DNA of 38,313 nt. It comes from an uncultured Lachnospiraceae bacterium (lineage in GTDB: Bacteria > Bacillota > Clostridia > Lachnospirales > Lachnospiraceae). The stretch is taken from the NCBI GenBank assembly GCA_902766735.1, contig CACXEU010000035.1, positions 1 through 38,313 of the forward strand, read 5' to 3'. Below the pieces are notes generated by a model that did not search any database, was not told where the DNA came from, and saw only the letters and a program-made list of their open reading frames with translations. The translations under genes and the position numbers were made by a program. Positions within the stretch are counted from its first letter, which is position 1, and each line of letters begins with the position of its first letter. Positions 18,317-26,848 of this stretch are shown here, one piece after another.

Positions 18317-18328
18317 TCAATACCTCCC

Positions 18329-19411
18329 TTAAATTCTTTCACAGATAGCATCACCCATTTCCTTACATCCTACTAAGGTCATGCCTTCTGACATAATATC
18401 AATTGTTCTAATATTGTCTTCCAATACCTTCTGAACCGCAGCTTCCACTGCATCCGCTTCTTTGTCCAAATCGAAGGAATAACGAAGCATCATCGCTGCA
18501 CTGAGTACTGTTGCAATCGGATTCGCCTTGTTCTGGCCGGCAATATCCGGTGCTGCACCATGACTCGGTTCATAAAGTCCAAATTTATCCTCACGAAGGC
18601 TGGCTGATGACAACATTCCAATGGAACCTGTAATCATACTAGCCTCGTCGGAAAGAATATCTCCAAACATATTTTCAGTTACAACAACATCAAACTGTGC
18701 CGGATCTTTTACTAACTGCATTGCGCAGTTATCAACTAACATGTGTGTTAATGTCACTTCCGGATAATCCTTAGCCACTTCATTGACCACCTGATCCCAA
18801 AGTCTGGAAGAATCCAATACATTGGACTTATCCACGCTAATGACATTTTTACGACGTTTCATTGCAATATCAAATGCTTTAATTGCAATTCTTCTAATTT
18901 CTTCTTCATTATATGTTAATGTATCTGTTGCGGTAAGGACGCCATTCACCTCTTCCGTCTTTCTTTCACCAAAGTAAAGACCACCGGTCAACTCTCTTAC
19001 AATAATCATATCAAAGCCTGCATCTGCCACTTCTGCTTTCAATGGACATGCTTCCTTTAATTCCTTGTAAAGATAAGCCGGACGAAGATTTGCGAAAAGA
19101 TTCAAACCTTTTCGAATCGCAAGCAGTCCTGCTTCCGGTCTTAAATTCGGTGGTAAATCGTACCAGCTGTCCTGTCCGACGACACCACCGACAGCTCCTA
19201 ACAATACAGCGTCATTTTCTTTCGCTGTAGCCAAAGCTTCATCGGTCAATGGAACACCATGCTTGTCAATGGAAACACCTCCCATATCTACTTCTGTGTA
19301 GTTGAAGGAATGTCCAAATTTTTTTCCTACGGTGTCGAGAACTTTCTGTGCTTCAGCGACGATTTCCGGTCCAATTCCATCACCTGGAATCACTGCAACA
19401 TTAAAATTCAT
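18329..19411 (-). CDS. leuB: 3-isopropylmalate dehydrogenase
   Basis: 360 residues. This NAD-dependent oxidative decarboxylase of leucine synthesis belongs to the isocitrate/isopropylmalate dehydrogenase family. It has GDGIGPEI at the N-terminus, [22 protein letters not shown] for substrate contact, the [19 protein letters not shown] region and [13 protein letters not shown] for the NAD site. First gene of leuB-ilvD-ilvB. leuA, leuC and leuD are not in the window, so the leucine branch is split. An in-frame start with GAGG upstream is used. Confidence 0.96.
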   Translation of the reverse strand: MNFNVAVIPGDGIGPEIVAEAQKVLDTVGKKFGHSFNYTEVDMGGVSIDKHGVPLTDEALATAKENDAVLLGAVGGVVGQDSWYDLPPNLRPEAGLLAIRKGLNLFANLRPAYLYKELKEACPLKAEVADAGFDMIIVRELTGGLYFGERKTEEVNGVLTATDTLTYNEEEIRRIAIKAFDIAMKRRKNVISVDKSNVLDSSRLWDQVVNEVAKDYPEVTLTHMLVDNCAMQLVKDPAQFDVVVTENMFGDILSDEASMITGSIGMLSSASLREDKFGLYEPSHGAAPDIAGQNKANPIATVLSAAMMLRYSFDLDKEADAVEAAVQKVLEDNIRTIDIMSEGMTLVGCKEMGDAICERI

Positions 19412-19499
19412 ATGAGTTCCTCTTTTCTCTATAGTTTCATTTTTTCAGGATTTTTCACGCCTTAAAATTGAAAAAAGGGTATAAAAGTCCTAAAAACCT

Positions 19500-19542
19500 A
19501 CAGTAACTGTTAAATTATACAGCAAATGCCCCGACTTTTCAA
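19500..19542 (-). promoter_or_regulatory. leuB-ilvD-ilvB promoter with a start-site dyad
   Basis: Minus strand TTGAAA (19537-19542), 17 bases, consensus TATAAT (19514-19519). A perfect short palindrome ACAGT-T-ACTGT (19500-19510) covers the expected transcription start and could be an operator. The leader is about 95 bases; no T-box or leader-peptide run of Leu/Ile/Val codons is seen in it. Confidence 0.75.
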
Positions 19543-19550
19543 CCTATTCC

Positions 19551-19581
19551 AAAGAAAAAAGACAGGCCTGAAACCTGTCTT
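19551..19581 (-). terminator. yajC terminator
   Basis: Minus strand AAGACAGG and CCTGTCTT arms with a seven-base loop, followed by a T-rich run. It lies 18 bases after the yajC stop codon. Confidence 0.85.
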
Positions 19582-19598
19582 AAATATTTTTTATAAAT

Positions 19599-19910
19599 TT
19601 ATTCTTCTACCTTTTCTACATCAACAATAGCATTTTTTTGCATTGGGATTCGGCAATTCTTATTATTACCAAATTCCACAATTACAGTGTCGTCCTGAAT
19701 ATCAATAATCATTCCGATAAATCCGCTGGTAGTCAACACAGTATCACCAATTTCAATATTTGCTAAAATATCTTTCTGACGCTTTTCTTGATTTTTCTGT
19801 GGTCTGATTGTCATAAAATACAGTAAGCCACCAAAAAATGCAATATATGCAATAATTCCAACAACACCAAACCCTGATGCACCTGCCGCCGCTTTTGCTG
19901 CTAATAACAT
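19599..19910 (-). CDS. yajC: Preprotein translocase subunit YajC
   Basis: 103 residues. One membrane segment (about 14-34, VVGIIAYIAFFGGLLYFMTI) is followed directly by the family hallmark RPQKNQEKRQ and a small beta domain ending in VDVEKVEE. YajC associates with SecDF and the Sec translocon. The start at 19910 is six bases from AGGAGG; longer in-frame starts would overlap the end of tgt or the ribosome site. It lies after tgt, the widely conserved tgt-yajC order, but secD/secF are not downstream. Confidence 0.93.
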   Translation of the reverse strand: MLLAAKAAAGASGFGVVGIIAYIAFFGGLLYFMTIRPQKNQEKRQKDILANIEIGDTVLTTSGFIGMIIDIQDDTVIVEFGNNKNCRIPMQKNAIVDVEKVEE

Positions 19911-19920
19911 ATCCATCCTC

Positions 19921-21057
19921 CTAATTCTGTTCTTTCTCATAAAAGCCCGCAAGTTTACGTGCTTTATACTCTTTATAAGTTCCGGTGGCGATTGCCTCCC
20001 GAATTTCTTCCATCATTGTATTATAAAAGTATAAGTTATGCAATACACACAACCTCATACCAAGCATTTCCTTTGCTTTCAGCAAATGTCTGATGTATGC
20101 TCTGGAATGAAGCCTGCATGCCGGACAACCACAACCTTCTTCAATCGGTCTGCTATCCTTCTCATACTTTGCATTAAACAAATTCATTTTTCCGTGATTC
20201 GTATACACATGACCATGGCGACCGTTTCTTGATGGATAAACACAATCAAAGAAGTCTACTCCTCTATCTACCGCTTCCAAAATATTCGCCGGAGTACCAA
20301 CGCCCATTAAATATACCGGTTTATCTGCAGGAAGATGTGGTACCACCGCATCTAACACCCGATACATTTCTTCATGAGTTTCTCCGACTGCCAATCCACC
20401 AATGGCATAACCTTCACAGTCTATCTGTGCAATCGCCTTAGCATGTTCAATACGAATATCTTCATAAACACCACCCTGATTGATACCGAAAAGCATCTGC
20501 TGTTTATTAATGGTATCATCAAGACTATTTAAGCGATCCATTTCCTTACGGCATCGCTCCAGCCATCTGGTTGTTCTCTCTACTGACTTTTGAATATAAC
20601 GGCGATCCGCTTTACTGGACGGGCACTCATCAAAAGCCATAGCGATAGTTGATGCTAAATTCGACTGAATCTGAATGCTTTCTTCCGGGCCCATAAAGAT
20701 TTTTCTTCCATCTACATGGGAATTAAAATAGACACCTTCTTCTTTAATTTTGCGAAGTTTCGCTAAAGAAAACACCTGAAATCCACCAGAATCCGTTAGT
20801 ATCGGTTTATCCCAATTCATGAACTGATGCAACCCACCAAGTTCTTTTACAATTTGGTCTCCGGGTCTCACATGTAGGTGATATGTATTGGACAATTCCA
20901 CCTGGCATTTTATTTCTTTTAAATCCTCAGCAGCCACTGCACCTTTAATTGCCGCAGCGGTCCCAACATTCATAAAAACAGGAGTTTGTATTGTTCCATG
21001 AACTGTATGAAATTCACCACGCTTTGCCAAACCATCTTTACTTACAATTTTAAACAT
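19921..21057 (-). CDS. tgt: tRNA-guanine transglycosylase
   Basis: 378 residues. It replaces guanine-34 of GUN-anticodon tRNAs with preQ1 during queuosine synthesis. It shows D89 in TDSGGFQVFS, the nucleophile Asp271 in FDCVYPSRNGRHG, and the zinc site C309, C311, C314 and H340 (GCGCPACRLHS...CVLHN). Full family length. It lies 33 bases after the L,D-transpeptidase gene with no clear terminator between, and its stop codon abuts the yajC ribosome site. Confidence 0.97.
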   Translation of the reverse strand: MFKIVSKDGLAKRGEFHTVHGTIQTPVFMNVGTAAAIKGAVAAEDLKEIKCQVELSNTYHLHVRPGDQIVKELGGLHQFMNWDKPILTDSGGFQVFSLAKLRKIKEEGVYFNSHVDGRKIFMGPEESIQIQSNLASTIAMAFDECPSSKADRRYIQKSVERTTRWLERCRKEMDRLNSLDDTINKQQMLFGINQGGVYEDIRIEHAKAIAQIDCEGYAIGGLAVGETHEEMYRVLDAVVPHLPADKPVYLMGVGTPANILEAVDRGVDFFDCVYPSRNGRHGHVYTNHGKMNLFNAKYEKDSRPIEEGCGCPACRLHSRAYIRHLLKAKEMLGMRLCVLHNLYFYNTMMEEIREAIATGTYKEYKARKLAGFYEKEQN

Positions 21058-21090
21058 ATATCTTTCCTGAATGCTGTTATTTCAAACCCC

Positions 21091-22563
21091 TTAATGAACA
21101 ATAACAGGCATTCCAATGTATCCTTTACTATAAATTTTCTTCATTGCATCCAATGGTGTGTTCACGCATCCATGAGATCCGTTTCCTTTGTAAATAGTTC
21201 CTCCATATGCAGAACGCCAGGTACTATCATGAAGTCCCTGTCCATCCGCAGTAAATCCTAACCAGTAGTGTACCGTTACATCCCATGAAGAGCCATTGTA
21301 GGATCCCTGTAAACGGCAAGGCGATGATTTACTACGTACATAATGAACACCCTTTGTTGTGGACAATGCACCGGCATTTCCGGTAACAACTGGAGTCTTT
21401 ACATATAATTTTCCGTGAACATACATGTACATCATCTGCTTTGCAATAGAAACCTCAACCCAGGTACCATCTTGCATGTCACTGGTGTTTGCTTCAATGC
21501 AAGCAGCTTCACTCTTTGTTTTTTTCTTATTATAATTTCGAACCGCTTTTACAGCATACTCATAAGTAATTCCGTTTTTTAACTTCTTATCCACAAAAGA
21601 AGCTTTTTTTGTCCTCTTAACTAACTTACCATCTCTGTAAACTTCATATTCTGTAGCATGCTTCACTTTCTTCCAAGTGAGTTTCAAGCTAGTGTCTGAC
21701 ACCCTCTTCTGTTTTAATTTCTTTGGAGCATCCAACGGTGCAACAGTTTTTGCGATTTTTCCTTCACTAAACGAATTAAGTCCACCTGTCGAACGCTGAA
21801 CGACAACTTTATATCCAAAGATTTTTCCCATGGTGATTTTTTTATCCGTATAAGAAGTTTTTGTTTTTTTCACAGTCTTTACATACTTATAATCACCTAA
21901 AACACCATTATTTTTTTCTTCAGCGCGATAAACAAGATACTTACTAGCTTTAGAATTTTTCTTCCATTCCACTTGAACAGACTTTGCTGTCTTTTTCATT
22001 ACAGTGACCTTTTCCACTGCTTCCGGTTTTGTTAAAACACTAACCTTTACCGCTTTGCTATGAGTTTTTGCGCCCTTAACAATTCGATAAGAATAAACGG
22101 CATACTGATACTTTGTTGCCTGCTTTAATCCTTTGTCCACAAAGGATGTTGTTTTCGATTTCACAGTCTTAATCTTTTTATATTTAGACATTTTTCCGTT
22201 TTTCTTCTGCGCGGAACGATACACCCAGTATTCTGTAGCATTCTTTCCTGCATTCCAACGTAATGTAACAGTATTTGTGTTTACATTTTCTGTTTTTAAG
22301 TTTTTAACAACGGCAGGAACGATTTTTTTAACCGGAGTAACACCTGATGTGGTTTTCACTTCCGGTACTGTTGTTGACACTTCTGTTGCTGTGCTGGTTT
22401 CTTCTCCGGAAATAGTAGTTCCCTCATCTGGAGCTGCAGAAACAGTTTGGGAATTCAATTCTCCAAACACACTCCCTTCTCCTGAAAAACACATTGTTGA
22501 GCATACTAATGCTCCCACTAAAATGTAAGCAATCATTCTAAATTTCTTTGATACTTCACACAT
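21091..22563 (-). CDS. Secreted L,D-transpeptidase with three FN3-like domains
   Basis: 490 residues. A signal peptide (about 1-43) precedes a Thr/Ser/Glu-rich spacer (about 44-80). Three fibronectin type III-like, Lys-rich domains follow at about 83-178, 183-274 and 278-359. The YkuD catalytic domain is at about 367-490, with the active-site motif HGCVN (His464, Cys466) in SHGCVNTP. Such enzymes form 3-3 peptidoglycan cross-links or attach proteins to the wall. The FN3 stalk may hold the enzyme within the wall. TGAGGAAC precedes the ATG. Confidence 0.9.
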   Translation of the reverse strand: MCEVSKKFRMIAYILVGALVCSTMCFSGEGSVFGELNSQTVSAAPDEGTTISGEETSTATEVSTTVPEVKTTSGVTPVKKIVPAVVKNLKTENVNTNTVTLRWNAGKNATEYWVYRSAQKKNGKMSKYKKIKTVKSKTTSFVDKGLKQATKYQYAVYSYRIVKGAKTHSKAVKVSVLTKPEAVEKVTVMKKTAKSVQVEWKKNSKASKYLVYRAEEKNNGVLGDYKYVKTVKKTKTSYTDKKITMGKIFGYKVVVQRSTGGLNSFSEGKIAKTVAPLDAPKKLKQKRVSDTSLKLTWKKVKHATEYEVYRDGKLVKRTKKASFVDKKLKNGITYEYAVKAVRNYNKKKTKSEAACIEANTSDMQDGTWVEVSIAKQMMYMYVHGKLYVKTPVVTGNAGALSTTKGVHYVRSKSSPCRLQGSYNGSSWDVTVHYWLGFTADGQGLHDSTWRSAYGGTIYKGNGSHGCVNTPLDAMKKIYSKGYIGMPVIVH

Positions 22564-22639
22564 AATTTAGTTCCTCATCTCTTCCTATTTAATCTAAATC
22601 TTCCTAATGAAGATATAAAAAATACAACGCATCAATCAA

Positions 22640-22668
22640 AATATAATATATTTCTTAAATTCTGTAAA
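22640..22668 (-). promoter_or_regulatory. Promoter of the L,D-transpeptidase gene
   Basis: Minus strand TTTACA (22663-22668), 17 bases, TATATT (22640-22645). It is divergent from the aroC promoter across a 231-base AT-rich gap that otherwise shows nothing I recognise. Confidence 0.5.
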
Positions 22669-22736
22669 GACACTCTGTTAGATTTTTAACAATATTTTTT
22701 TATACATTCTTCGAAAAAGGTCAAAATAGTTATCAT

Positions 22737-22765
22737 TTGCCATTCCCTATGGAACTTGATATAAT
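22737..22765 (+). promoter_or_regulatory. aroC promoter
   Basis: TTGCCA (22737-22742), 17 bases, consensus TATAAT (22760-22765). A strong AAAGGAGG site follows shortly before the aroC ATG. Confidence 0.75.
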
Positions 22766-22794
22766 ACATACAGTTTTTTATAAAGGAGGTTCTC

Positions 22795-23892
22795 ATGGCA
22801 GGATCAACATTTGGAAATATTTTTAAAATCACTACCTGGGGAGAATCCCATGGCAAGGCTTTAGGCGTTGTCGTAGACGGATGCCCTGCAGGAATTGAAA
22901 TATCAGAAGAAGATATCCAATCATTCTTAAATAGAAGAAAACCGGGACAATCGTCCTTCACAACCCAGAGAAACGAAGATGATAAAGTAGATATTTTGTC
23001 CGGAGTTTTTGAAGGAAAAACTACCGGCACTCCGATTTCTCTTCTTGTCTTTAATAAAGATCATCACTCTGCTGATTATTCCCAGATTGCAAATTGCTAT
23101 CGTCCGGGACACGCAGATTATACCTTTGATCAGAAATACGGATTCCGTGACTATCGCGGAGGCGGACGTTCTTCCGGAAGAGAAACCATTGGTCGTGTGG
23201 CGGCCGGTGCCATTGCTTCAAAAATTTTGGATCAGTTAGGTGTGAAGATTTTAGCCTACTCACAGGAAATTGCAGGAATTGGAATTGACTATGCTAAATT
23301 TGATGCAAAAGAAATTCTAAAGAATCCAATGTACATGCCGGATGCCCATGCTGCAGAAATGGTTTCCGAAAAGGCGAAAGAAAAAATGGCAGAAATGGAT
23401 TCCATTGGTGGAATCATTGAATGTAAAGTATTTGGTATGCCTGCCGGTGTAGGCGAGCCGGTTTTTGATAAACTGGATGCGAATCTTGCAAAAGCATTGA
23501 TGTCCATCGGTGCTGTAAAAGGCGTGGAAATCGGCGACGGTTTCGCAGTAGCGAAATCTTTTGGTTCAACCGATAACGACGGCTTTGAAATGAAAGATGG
23601 TGAGATTGTAAAAACCTCAAATCATGCCGGGGGTATTTTAGGCGGAATGAGTGACGGTTCTGAAATCACATTGAGAGCTGCCATTAAACCGACTCCTTCC
23701 ATTGCCCAGACCCAGAAGACCGTAAACAAAAATGGAGAAAACATAGAAATCAATATTAAAGGACGTCATGACCCAATCATTGTTCCAAGAGCCGTAGTGG
23801 TGGTAGAATCCATGGTTGCCGTCACTTTGGTTGATGCCTTGTTTACCAATATGACATCCCGTATGGATAAAATCAAAGATTTCTATCAGTAA
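22795..23892 (+). CDS. aroC: Chorismate synthase
   Basis: 365 residues. It eliminates phosphate from EPSP to make chorismate, the common precursor of aromatic amino acids, using reduced FMN. It has the family signatures GESHG at 16-20, RPGHAD at 103-108 and RGGGRSSGRET at 121-131. Length is typical of the bacterial enzyme. AAAGGAGG precedes the ATG. It is a single-gene unit with its own promoter and terminator, away from other shikimate genes. Confidence 0.97.
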   Translation: MAGSTFGNIFKITTWGESHGKALGVVVDGCPAGIEISEEDIQSFLNRRKPGQSSFTTQRNEDDKVDILSGVFEGKTTGTPISLLVFNKDHHSADYSQIANCYRPGHADYTFDQKYGFRDYRGGGRSSGRETIGRVAAGAIASKILDQLGVKILAYSQEIAGIGIDYAKFDAKEILKNPMYMPDAHAAEMVSEKAKEKMAEMDSIGGIIECKVFGMPAGVGEPVFDKLDANLAKALMSIGAVKGVEIGDGFAVAKSFGSTDNDGFEMKDGEIVKTSNHAGGILGGMSDGSEITLRAAIKPTPSIAQTQKTVNKNGENIEINIKGRHDPIIVPRAVVVVESMVAVTLVDALFTNMTSRMDKIKDFYQ

Positions 23893-23902
23893 TTATCAAT
23901 GC

Positions 23903-23941
23903 AAAAAACTGTGTTATTCAAATCAATAACACAGTTTTTTT
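23903..23941. terminator. Bidirectional terminator between aroC and a membrane protein gene
   Basis: Perfect 16-base arms AAAAAACTGTGTTATT and AATAACACAGTTTTTT enclose CAAATC. A-rich on one side and T-rich on the other, it suits both convergent genes. Confidence 0.92.
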
Positions 23942-23942
23942 A

Positions 23943-24581
23943 TCATTTTATTAAGTAATAATCTTGATACTGCAAAATTTTTATTTTTTGATTCATTAAA
24001 AATGGACGCTCTCCAGTCTTCAAATTATATTTGATTAACCATTCTCCCTCCAAATCCTCAATGACGATCAAGCATATTTGTTCATAATTAGGTTTTGTAA
24101 TAAACCATAATTCATTTCTTTCAAGCATCATTCCATTTTCATATCCGATTACAGTTCCCGTAACCTCATCTCCCCATTTCCGGATGGAATATGAATGCCA
24201 TACCTTATCCCCAAACAGCACCGCTAATATAACCACCGGAAATGTCAGCAACACAACCGCCACAGGGATTACTGAAAAAGTTTGCGGTTCCGTTAAGAAT
24301 ACCAAGGCAATCATCCCAATATAAATCCATAAAAAAATAAACACAAAAAAAACAATTTTGATTGTTAGAATCCCATTTACATGACTTCCCCAACCGGCTT
24401 CTATACATTTCTTTTCCGGATAGTCTCTTTGAGTTTCTATTTCATCCCAAATCGTTTTTTCTTCCTGAAACGGAGTCCAAGCCTCTCCTTCCCATTTCTC
24501 TTCATAAGTGCTTTCAACACCGGGGCTATGTTTTATTTCATTGTCAAAACCAAAATCATCTTCATATTTTAATGATTTCAT
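23943..24581 (-). CDS. Two-TM membrane protein of a local paralogue family (DUF3592-like)
   Basis: 212 residues, not recognised by name. The acidic, Trp-rich N-terminal tail (about 1-68) is followed by two membrane segments (about 72-95 and 103-123) and a C-terminal beta-rich domain. That domain has the pattern G-T-V-I-G-Y-E, then I-V-I-E-D-L-E-G-E-W-L-I-K-Y, then a closing P..MNQKIKILQYQDYYL. The same order appears in the products at 26290-26844 and 26849-27220, which marks them as paralogues; it also recalls the layout of DUF3592 proteins. It follows the COG3044-type ATPase gene after 13 bases with its own AAAGGA site. Likely last gene of the operon; the convergent terminator at 23903 follows it. 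Confidence 0.7.
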   Translation of the reverse strand: MKSLKYEDDFGFDNEIKHSPGVESTYEEKWEGEAWTPFQEEKTIWDEIETQRDYPEKKCIEAGWGSHVNGILTIKIVFFVFIFLWIYIGMIALVFLTEPQTFSVIPVAVVLLTFPVVILAVLFGDKVWHSYSIRKWGDEVTGTVIGYENGMMLERNELWFITKPNYEQICLIVIEDLEGEWLIKYNLKTGERPFLMNQKIKILQYQDYYLIK

Positions 24582-24594
24582 AACAAGTTCCTTT

Positions 24595-26280
24595 CTATCT
24601 CCATCGATTTAAACAAGCGAAAATTTCCTGTCTTCTTGGCACTACCCAGTTTCCGGATATATTCCCTGATGCAATCTTATGGAATCGTTCTTTTTCCATC
24701 AATTCCTCCACCCGGTCAACCATTTCTTTCATGGATATCTGCTCAGTAAAATAGTGTGTACGAATAAACCAGATAATTTGTGCCAATCCGGACAATTGTC
24801 CCTGTTCCACCAGTTGTTCCACATAACGTAAATCAATGGTTTCCTTGTTTATGGAAATCGTGTCTCTACCCACCACTTTCATCTTCACCCGTTCTTTTGC
24901 ATCGGCCATCTTCTGCCAGATTCTTGTCTTCGAGAAATCGGGAAATTCTAAGGAATCTGCTTCTTTTGTCGAATGCGGATATTGACCGGCAAACTGTTTT
25001 GCACGTTCTGTGATATCCACCGGTTTATAGTCGAGCATCTGAATTACTTTATCTGCAGAATAAAAGAAGCTTCCGGAACTACCGGCTACTAAGACAGTGG
25101 AAATACCTGTGGAATGATAAATCTCAAGAACCGTATCACTAAACGGTGTAATCGGCTCCATATCACGATGTACTACCTGTTGCATCAATTCATCACGGAC
25201 CATAAAGTTTGTAGCACTGGTATCTTCGTCCACTAAGAATAGTCTGCTCCCTGCTTCCATGGCTTCTACTACATTGGCGGCCTGAGAAGTACTACCACTG
25301 GCATCCGGTGTAGAAAAAGATTTTGTATCCTTTCCATTTGGAAGATTATTGATAAACATGGAAATATCTACCTTTTGAATACTTCTTCCATCTTCTGCTC
25401 GGATCTTCATGGCGGTCTCATCGGTAATGACATACTCCCTGCCATCACCTAACACATGATTGTAAACACCAACTTCCAGCGCCTTTAGTAATGTGGACTT
25501 TCCGTGGAATCCACCACCCACAATCATGGTGATTCCTTTTGGGATTCCCATACCTTTTATGGTTCCAAAGTTTGGAAGATTCAGTTCCACTTCCATGGTT
25601 TCCGGAGTTTTAAATGGAATGGCTTCTTTCATCGGTCTACTGCTAACGCCGGATTCTCTTGGGAGAATTGCCCCGTTTGCTACAAAAGCAACCAAGTCCA
25701 TTGTCTTTAATTGTTCTCGAATGTATGCCTGATCTTCTGCAAGATTTGCGACCTCCAAATATTTTTGTTCTTTGGACCCTTCATAAACCAGTGTAGAAGA
25801 TACAATCTTCGGGATATAAGATAATAAAATTTTCTCCAAGCCGTTGCTTTGAATTCTTCTACCATTCGCCGGAAACCCCACCTCAAATCGAACGAGAACA
25901 TCACCGTGTACAGAAATCTCACAACCGGTTCGTGGAAGATTTTCCGGTCCCGGCGATGCTGCTCCCATAAACCCGGATTTTCCCGATCCTTTTTCACGAA
26001 AAGCATAGGTTTTCATTTCTCTGGAAAACCGACGGAGCAAATAATTTTCCAATGCTATCTTTTTTTCCTTCGTGTCATAAAGATGTTTTGGAAATCCTGC
26101 TTTCGTTCCTGATACACTCGCACTCAACATGGATGGGGATGCAAAAGGATCCCCTTGAACATGATCAATATTTAAAAGAAACCCATCCATATCATAGCAG
26201 GCTTTCAGCTGCTTATATGCCGGGTAACTGTTTCGATTTACATCATGCAATTTACTTATAAGATCTCGCTTTGTTTGCAT
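24595..26280 (-). CDS. Predicted ABC-class ATPase (COG3044 type)
   Basis: 561 residues, soluble. It resembles the 'predicted ATPase of the ABC class' family (COG3044; PF09818, related to trypanosome MRB1590). A Walker A motif GGGFHGKST is at 255-263. A variant signature, ASGSTSQA, lies at about 327-334 in place of LSGGQ. Walker B is RLFLVDEDTSATNFM with D351, E352 and D353. The Gly/Ser-rich STVLVAGSSGSFF is at about 394-406. The roughly 240-residue N-terminal part (MQTKRDLISKLHDVNRNSYPAYK...) is typical of this family. The bacterial function is unknown; RNA binding is suggested only by MRB1590. Flanked on both sides by paralogous membrane protein genes at gaps of 9 and 13 bases. Confidence 0.85.
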   Translation of the reverse strand: MQTKRDLISKLHDVNRNSYPAYKQLKACYDMDGFLLNIDHVQGDPFASPSMLSASVSGTKAGFPKHLYDTKEKKIALENYLLRRFSREMKTYAFREKGSGKSGFMGAASPGPENLPRTGCEISVHGDVLVRFEVGFPANGRRIQSNGLEKILLSYIPKIVSSTLVYEGSKEQKYLEVANLAEDQAYIREQLKTMDLVAFVANGAILPRESGVSSRPMKEAIPFKTPETMEVELNLPNFGTIKGMGIPKGITMIVGGGFHGKSTLLKALEVGVYNHVLGDGREYVITDETAMKIRAEDGRSIQKVDISMFINNLPNGKDTKSFSTPDASGSTSQAANVVEAMEAGSRLFLVDEDTSATNFMVRDELMQQVVHRDMEPITPFSDTVLEIYHSTGISTVLVAGSSGSFFYSADKVIQMLDYKPVDITERAKQFAGQYPHSTKEADSLEFPDFSKTRIWQKMADAKERVKMKVVGRDTISINKETIDLRYVEQLVEQGQLSGLAQIIWFIRTHYFTEQISMKEMVDRVEELMEKERFHKIASGNISGNWVVPRRQEIFACLNRWR

Positions 26281-26289
26281 AACCCGCTC

Positions 26290-26844
26290 CTATCTCAAAT
26301 AAGATTTCTTCATTTTTAGATAAAAAATATCGTTGTATCTTTTAAGTTCTACTGGTTCGTTAATCAGATAAGGCTGATTCACTGATCCAAGACAATATTT
26401 AATCAACCGCTTTCCCTCCGGCAAATCAATCACAATCTTGCATATCTGTCCAGGTAATCCATTATAGTATGTATTGTCATCCTCGTATCCAATGACATAA
26501 CCTTGGAGTAACTCCCCTTTACTTTTCACTAAAAGATAGTAATAAATATTGCGAAAAGAATAATACAGCGAACATACTCCAATAACAAAAAAGATTGAAA
26601 GCAATACAAATGCAAAAGTCCTCCCTCCTACACTCTCCTCCCCACGAACATTTTGTGGGTAAGATAATATTAAATATCCGAAAAATAAAGGGAAAAACAA
26701 AAAACCAGAACCAAAAATCAATCCAAAGGTGCAATTCCATTTTGTTAACGATGCTTCCTTGCATTCTATTTCCGTATAAGATTCTTCATCTGGTATACTG
26801 TTCCAAGTATTATTCCAATAATCAAACTGATTGTTATTTTCCAT
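26290..26844 (-). CDS. Two-TM membrane protein of the same local paralogue family
   Basis: 184 residues, function unknown. A polar, acidic, Trp-containing N-terminus (MENNNQFDYWNNTW) precedes two hydrophobic segments (about 37-61 and 74-95). The C-terminal beta domain has G-Y-V-I-G-Y-E-D, KIVIDLPEGKRLIKY and PYLINEPVELKRYNDIFYL. These parallel the product at 23943-24581 segment by segment. The ATG at 26844 is preceded by AAAGGAG and lies four bases after the stop codon of the preceding paralogue; a longer reading from 26937 overlaps that gene and is rejected. The ATPase gene begins nine bases downstream. Confidence 0.7.
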   Translation of the reverse strand: MENNNQFDYWNNTWNSIPDEESYTEIECKEASLTKWNCTFGLIFGSGFLFFPLFFGYLILSYPQNVRGEESVGGRTFAFVLLSIFFVIGVCSLYYSFRNIYYYLLVKSKGELLQGYVIGYEDDNTYYNGLPGQICKIVIDLPEGKRLIKYCLGSVNQPYLINEPVELKRYNDIFYLKMKKSYLR

Positions 26845-26848
26845 CTCT

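Noticed and set aside
19411..19500. CodY-like box (AAAATCCTGAAAAAA) in the leuB leader
   Set aside because: About five mismatches to the 15-base consensus in very AT-rich DNA, so not distinguishable from chance.
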